Position numbers and translations under genes: made by a program. A stretch of 64,000 nucleotides of DNA from positions 1,488,001 through 1,552,000 of the forward strand of contig JACKJS010000001.1 of NCBI GenBank assembly GCA_020637815.1, given 5' to 3'. The first letter of the stretch is position 1; the number at the start of each line of letters is the position of its first letter. This DNA comes from Hyphomicrobiaceae bacterium (GTDB lineage Bacteria > Pseudomonadota > Alphaproteobacteria > Rhizobiales > Methyloligellaceae). Below the pieces are notes generated by a model. The model was not told where the DNA came from. It searched no databases and saw only the letters and a list, made by a program, of their open reading frames with translations. This document shows positions 62,627 to 64,000 of the stretch, in pieces.

Positions 62627-62745
62627 GTAGGATTTTGGGCAGGCTCTTCGAATAGCTGAAATGTCGCGTGCCGGTCCGCCGCGTTTTTCGGGACGGGCGT
62701 GAGGGAAGTCATGACGGATGCGCGGACGGCTGGTAAGAACGATTC

Positions 62746-64000
62746 ATGACGGCCACCGAGGGAACGCCCGCTCCATCCGCAGCACCCGACCAGCGCCGCA
62801 GCTGGACCGAGATTCTGTTCACGCGGAAGATGCTGACGTGCATCTTTCTCGGCTTCAGCTCGGGGATGCCGCTATTCGTGCTCGTGTCGCTGGTACCGCT
62901 TTGGTTGCGCGACAACGGCGTCGACCTGGCCACGATCGGCCTCTTCGCCTTGGTCGGGCTGCCCTATACCTGGAAGTTCCTGTGGTCCCCGGTCATGGAC
63001 CGGTTCAAGCTCCCGTTCCTCGGACGGCGGCGCGGCTGGGCCCTGCTGACACAAGTCCTGCTCCTGGTCTCCATCGGGCTGCTGGGTCATTTCAATCCTG
63101 CGACCTCGATCCAGTCCATCGTTTGGATCGTTTTCGCCGTCGCCCTGTTCAGCGCCAGCCAAGACATCGTCATCGACGCCTACCGGCGCGAGCTCCTAGC
63201 CGACGACGAACTCGGGACGGGCACGTCGTTTTGGATCAATGCCTATCGCTTGTCGGGCCTGGTTCCAGGCTCGCTGGCGCTGATCCTGGCCGACCACCTG
63301 CCTTGGGCCACGGTGTTCTGGATCACGGCGGCGTTCATGCTGATCGGCATCGTGACGACACTGTTGGTGAAGGAGGTGAGCGATGACGCGTTAGCGCCGC
63401 ACACGTTGCGCGAGGCGGTGATCGATCCGTTCGTCGAGTTCTTCAGCCGCGACGGGATCAAGGCCGGCCTCGCCATCCTCGCCTTCCTGTTTCTGTACAA
63501 GCTCGGCGACAACATGGCGACGGCGCTGGCCACACCGTTCTATCTCGACATGGGCTACAGCAAGACCGAGATCGGCAGTGTGGCCAAATTCGCCGGACTT
63601 TGGGCCGTGCTAGCCGGTGCCACAATCGGCGGCGCGGCCATGCTCAAACTGACCATCAATAAGGCGCTCTGGATCTTCGGCCTCGTGCAACTCCTCACCA
63701 TCATTCCCTATATCTGGCTGAGCCAGGCGGGGCACTCGCTGATAGGGCTGTTCGTCGTTGTGAGTGGCGAGTATCTCGCGGTTGGTCTCGGCACGGTCGC
63801 CCTCACCGCCTTCATGGCGCGGGAGACCAGCAAGGCCTTCACGGCAACCCAATTCGCGCTGTTCTCGAGCCTCATCGCCGTGCCGCGCACAGTCGCCAAC
63901 GCCACGACGGGTTTCATCGTGGAAGCGGTCGGCTGGACTCAGTTCTTCTTGATCTGTACCGCCCTCGCCATCCCAGGCATGCTTCTGCTGTTCAAGGTCG
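62746..64000 (+). CDS. ampG: AmpG-like muropeptide/MFS permease (3' end outside)
   Basis: Major-facilitator permease, cut by the window end after 418 codons. Typical AmpG patterns are CIFLGFSSGMPLFVLVSLVPLWL, FLWSPVMDRF, RRRGWALLTQ, SASQDIVIDAYRRELL and LYKLGDNMATALATPFYLDMGYSKTEIG. AmpG imports anhydro-muropeptides for recycling and can affect beta-lactamase induction. The ATG at 62746 gives a hydrophilic N-terminus of about 20 residues, then helix one. Eleven or so helices are visible. The gene is divergent from sitA. Unlike most proteins in the window it has no stop in view. Confidence 0.87.
   Translation, partial: MTATEGTPAPSAAPDQRRSWTEILFTRKMLTCIFLGFSSGMPLFVLVSLVPLWLRDNGVDLATIGLFALVGLPYTWKFLWSPVMDRFKLPFLGRRRGWALLTQVLLLVSIGLLGHFNPATSIQSIVWIVFAVALFSASQDIVIDAYRRELLADDELGTGTSFWINAYRLSGLVPGSLALILADHLPWATVFWITAAFMLIGIVTTLLVKEVSDDALAPHTLREAVIDPFVEFFSRDGIKAGLAILAFLFLYKLGDNMATALATPFYLDMGYSKTEIGSVAKFAGLWAVLAGATIGGAAMLKLTINKALWIFGLVQLLTIIPYIWLSQAGHSLIGLFVVVSGEYLAVGLGTVALTAFMARETSKAFTATQFALFSSLIAVPRTVANATTGFIVEAVGWTQFFLICTALAIPGMLLLFKV

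Noticed and set aside
1..64000. Search for CRISPR arrays, insertion sequences, phage genes and integration sites
   Set aside because: No regularly spaced repeats, transposase, integrase or phage structural proteins were seen. The tRNA at 37.9 kb has no neighbouring integrase or repeat of its 3' end that I could find.

Overview
The window looks like chromosomal DNA of a GC-rich alphaproteobacterium of the order Hyphomicrobiales, most likely a methylotroph related to Methyloceanibacter, Hyphomicrobium or Methyloligella. The reasons are a complete N-methylglutamate (NMG) methylamine-oxidation gene set, an ExaC-type aldehyde dehydrogenase beside an alcohol-type sensor island, and the order rpmH-rnpA-yidC-engB-argB-HAD phosphatase-dapD, which is familiar from this order. 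The genus is an inference. I saw no insertion sequence, prophage, CRISPR array or rRNA.

Layout. 1-6.9 kb: end of an Ivy-type lysozyme inhibitor, a zinc alcohol dehydrogenase, a LuxR-type response regulator, a hybrid histidine kinase with a FIST sensor protein, then exaC and its DUF779 partner. 6.9-9.4 kb: a CPA2 cation/proton antiporter and a small secreted protein. 9.5-22.3 kb: the NMG block. mgdABCD lies on the minus strand. Between it and the plus-strand mgsABC-gmaS lie an AraC/GlxA-type regulator and an XRE-cupin regulator, and an acetyltransferase and a GntR/FCD regulator follow gmaS. GmaS ligates methylamine to glutamate, MgsABC transfers the methylamino group to form N-methylglutamate, and MgdABCD oxidises that to glutamate plus a C1 unit.

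22.6-37.7 kb is accessory. It holds an RND efflux pair and a tight seven-gene minus-strand operon of an APC permease with three tiny membrane proteins, a universal stress protein and two unknown membrane proteins. Two orphan LuxR-type response regulators, a sensor adenylate cyclase, and a deaminase/CynX-type transporter/LysR trio follow. 37.9-43 kb has tRNA-Arg(ACG), a YcgN protein, a lipoprotein, a histidine kinase and a flavin disulfide reductase paired with a TVP38 membrane protein.

43.2-64 kb is mainly housekeeping: rpmH, rnpA, yidC, engB, argB, dapD, dapE and murI forward, and def, fmt, truA and murJ in reverse. An ArsR/SRPBCC pair with its own perfect operator is inserted between yidC and engB. 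The end holds rmuC, a small potassium channel, a Sit-type manganese/iron ABC transporter with a Mur-like box, and most of ampG.

The best candidate for something undescribed is the APC permease operon at 26985-30725, including a 56-residue membrane protein that is easily missed. Smaller points of interest are a hairpin between mgsC and gmaS, perfect inverted repeats before mgsA and the ArsR gene, and several enzymes missing a usual key residue.
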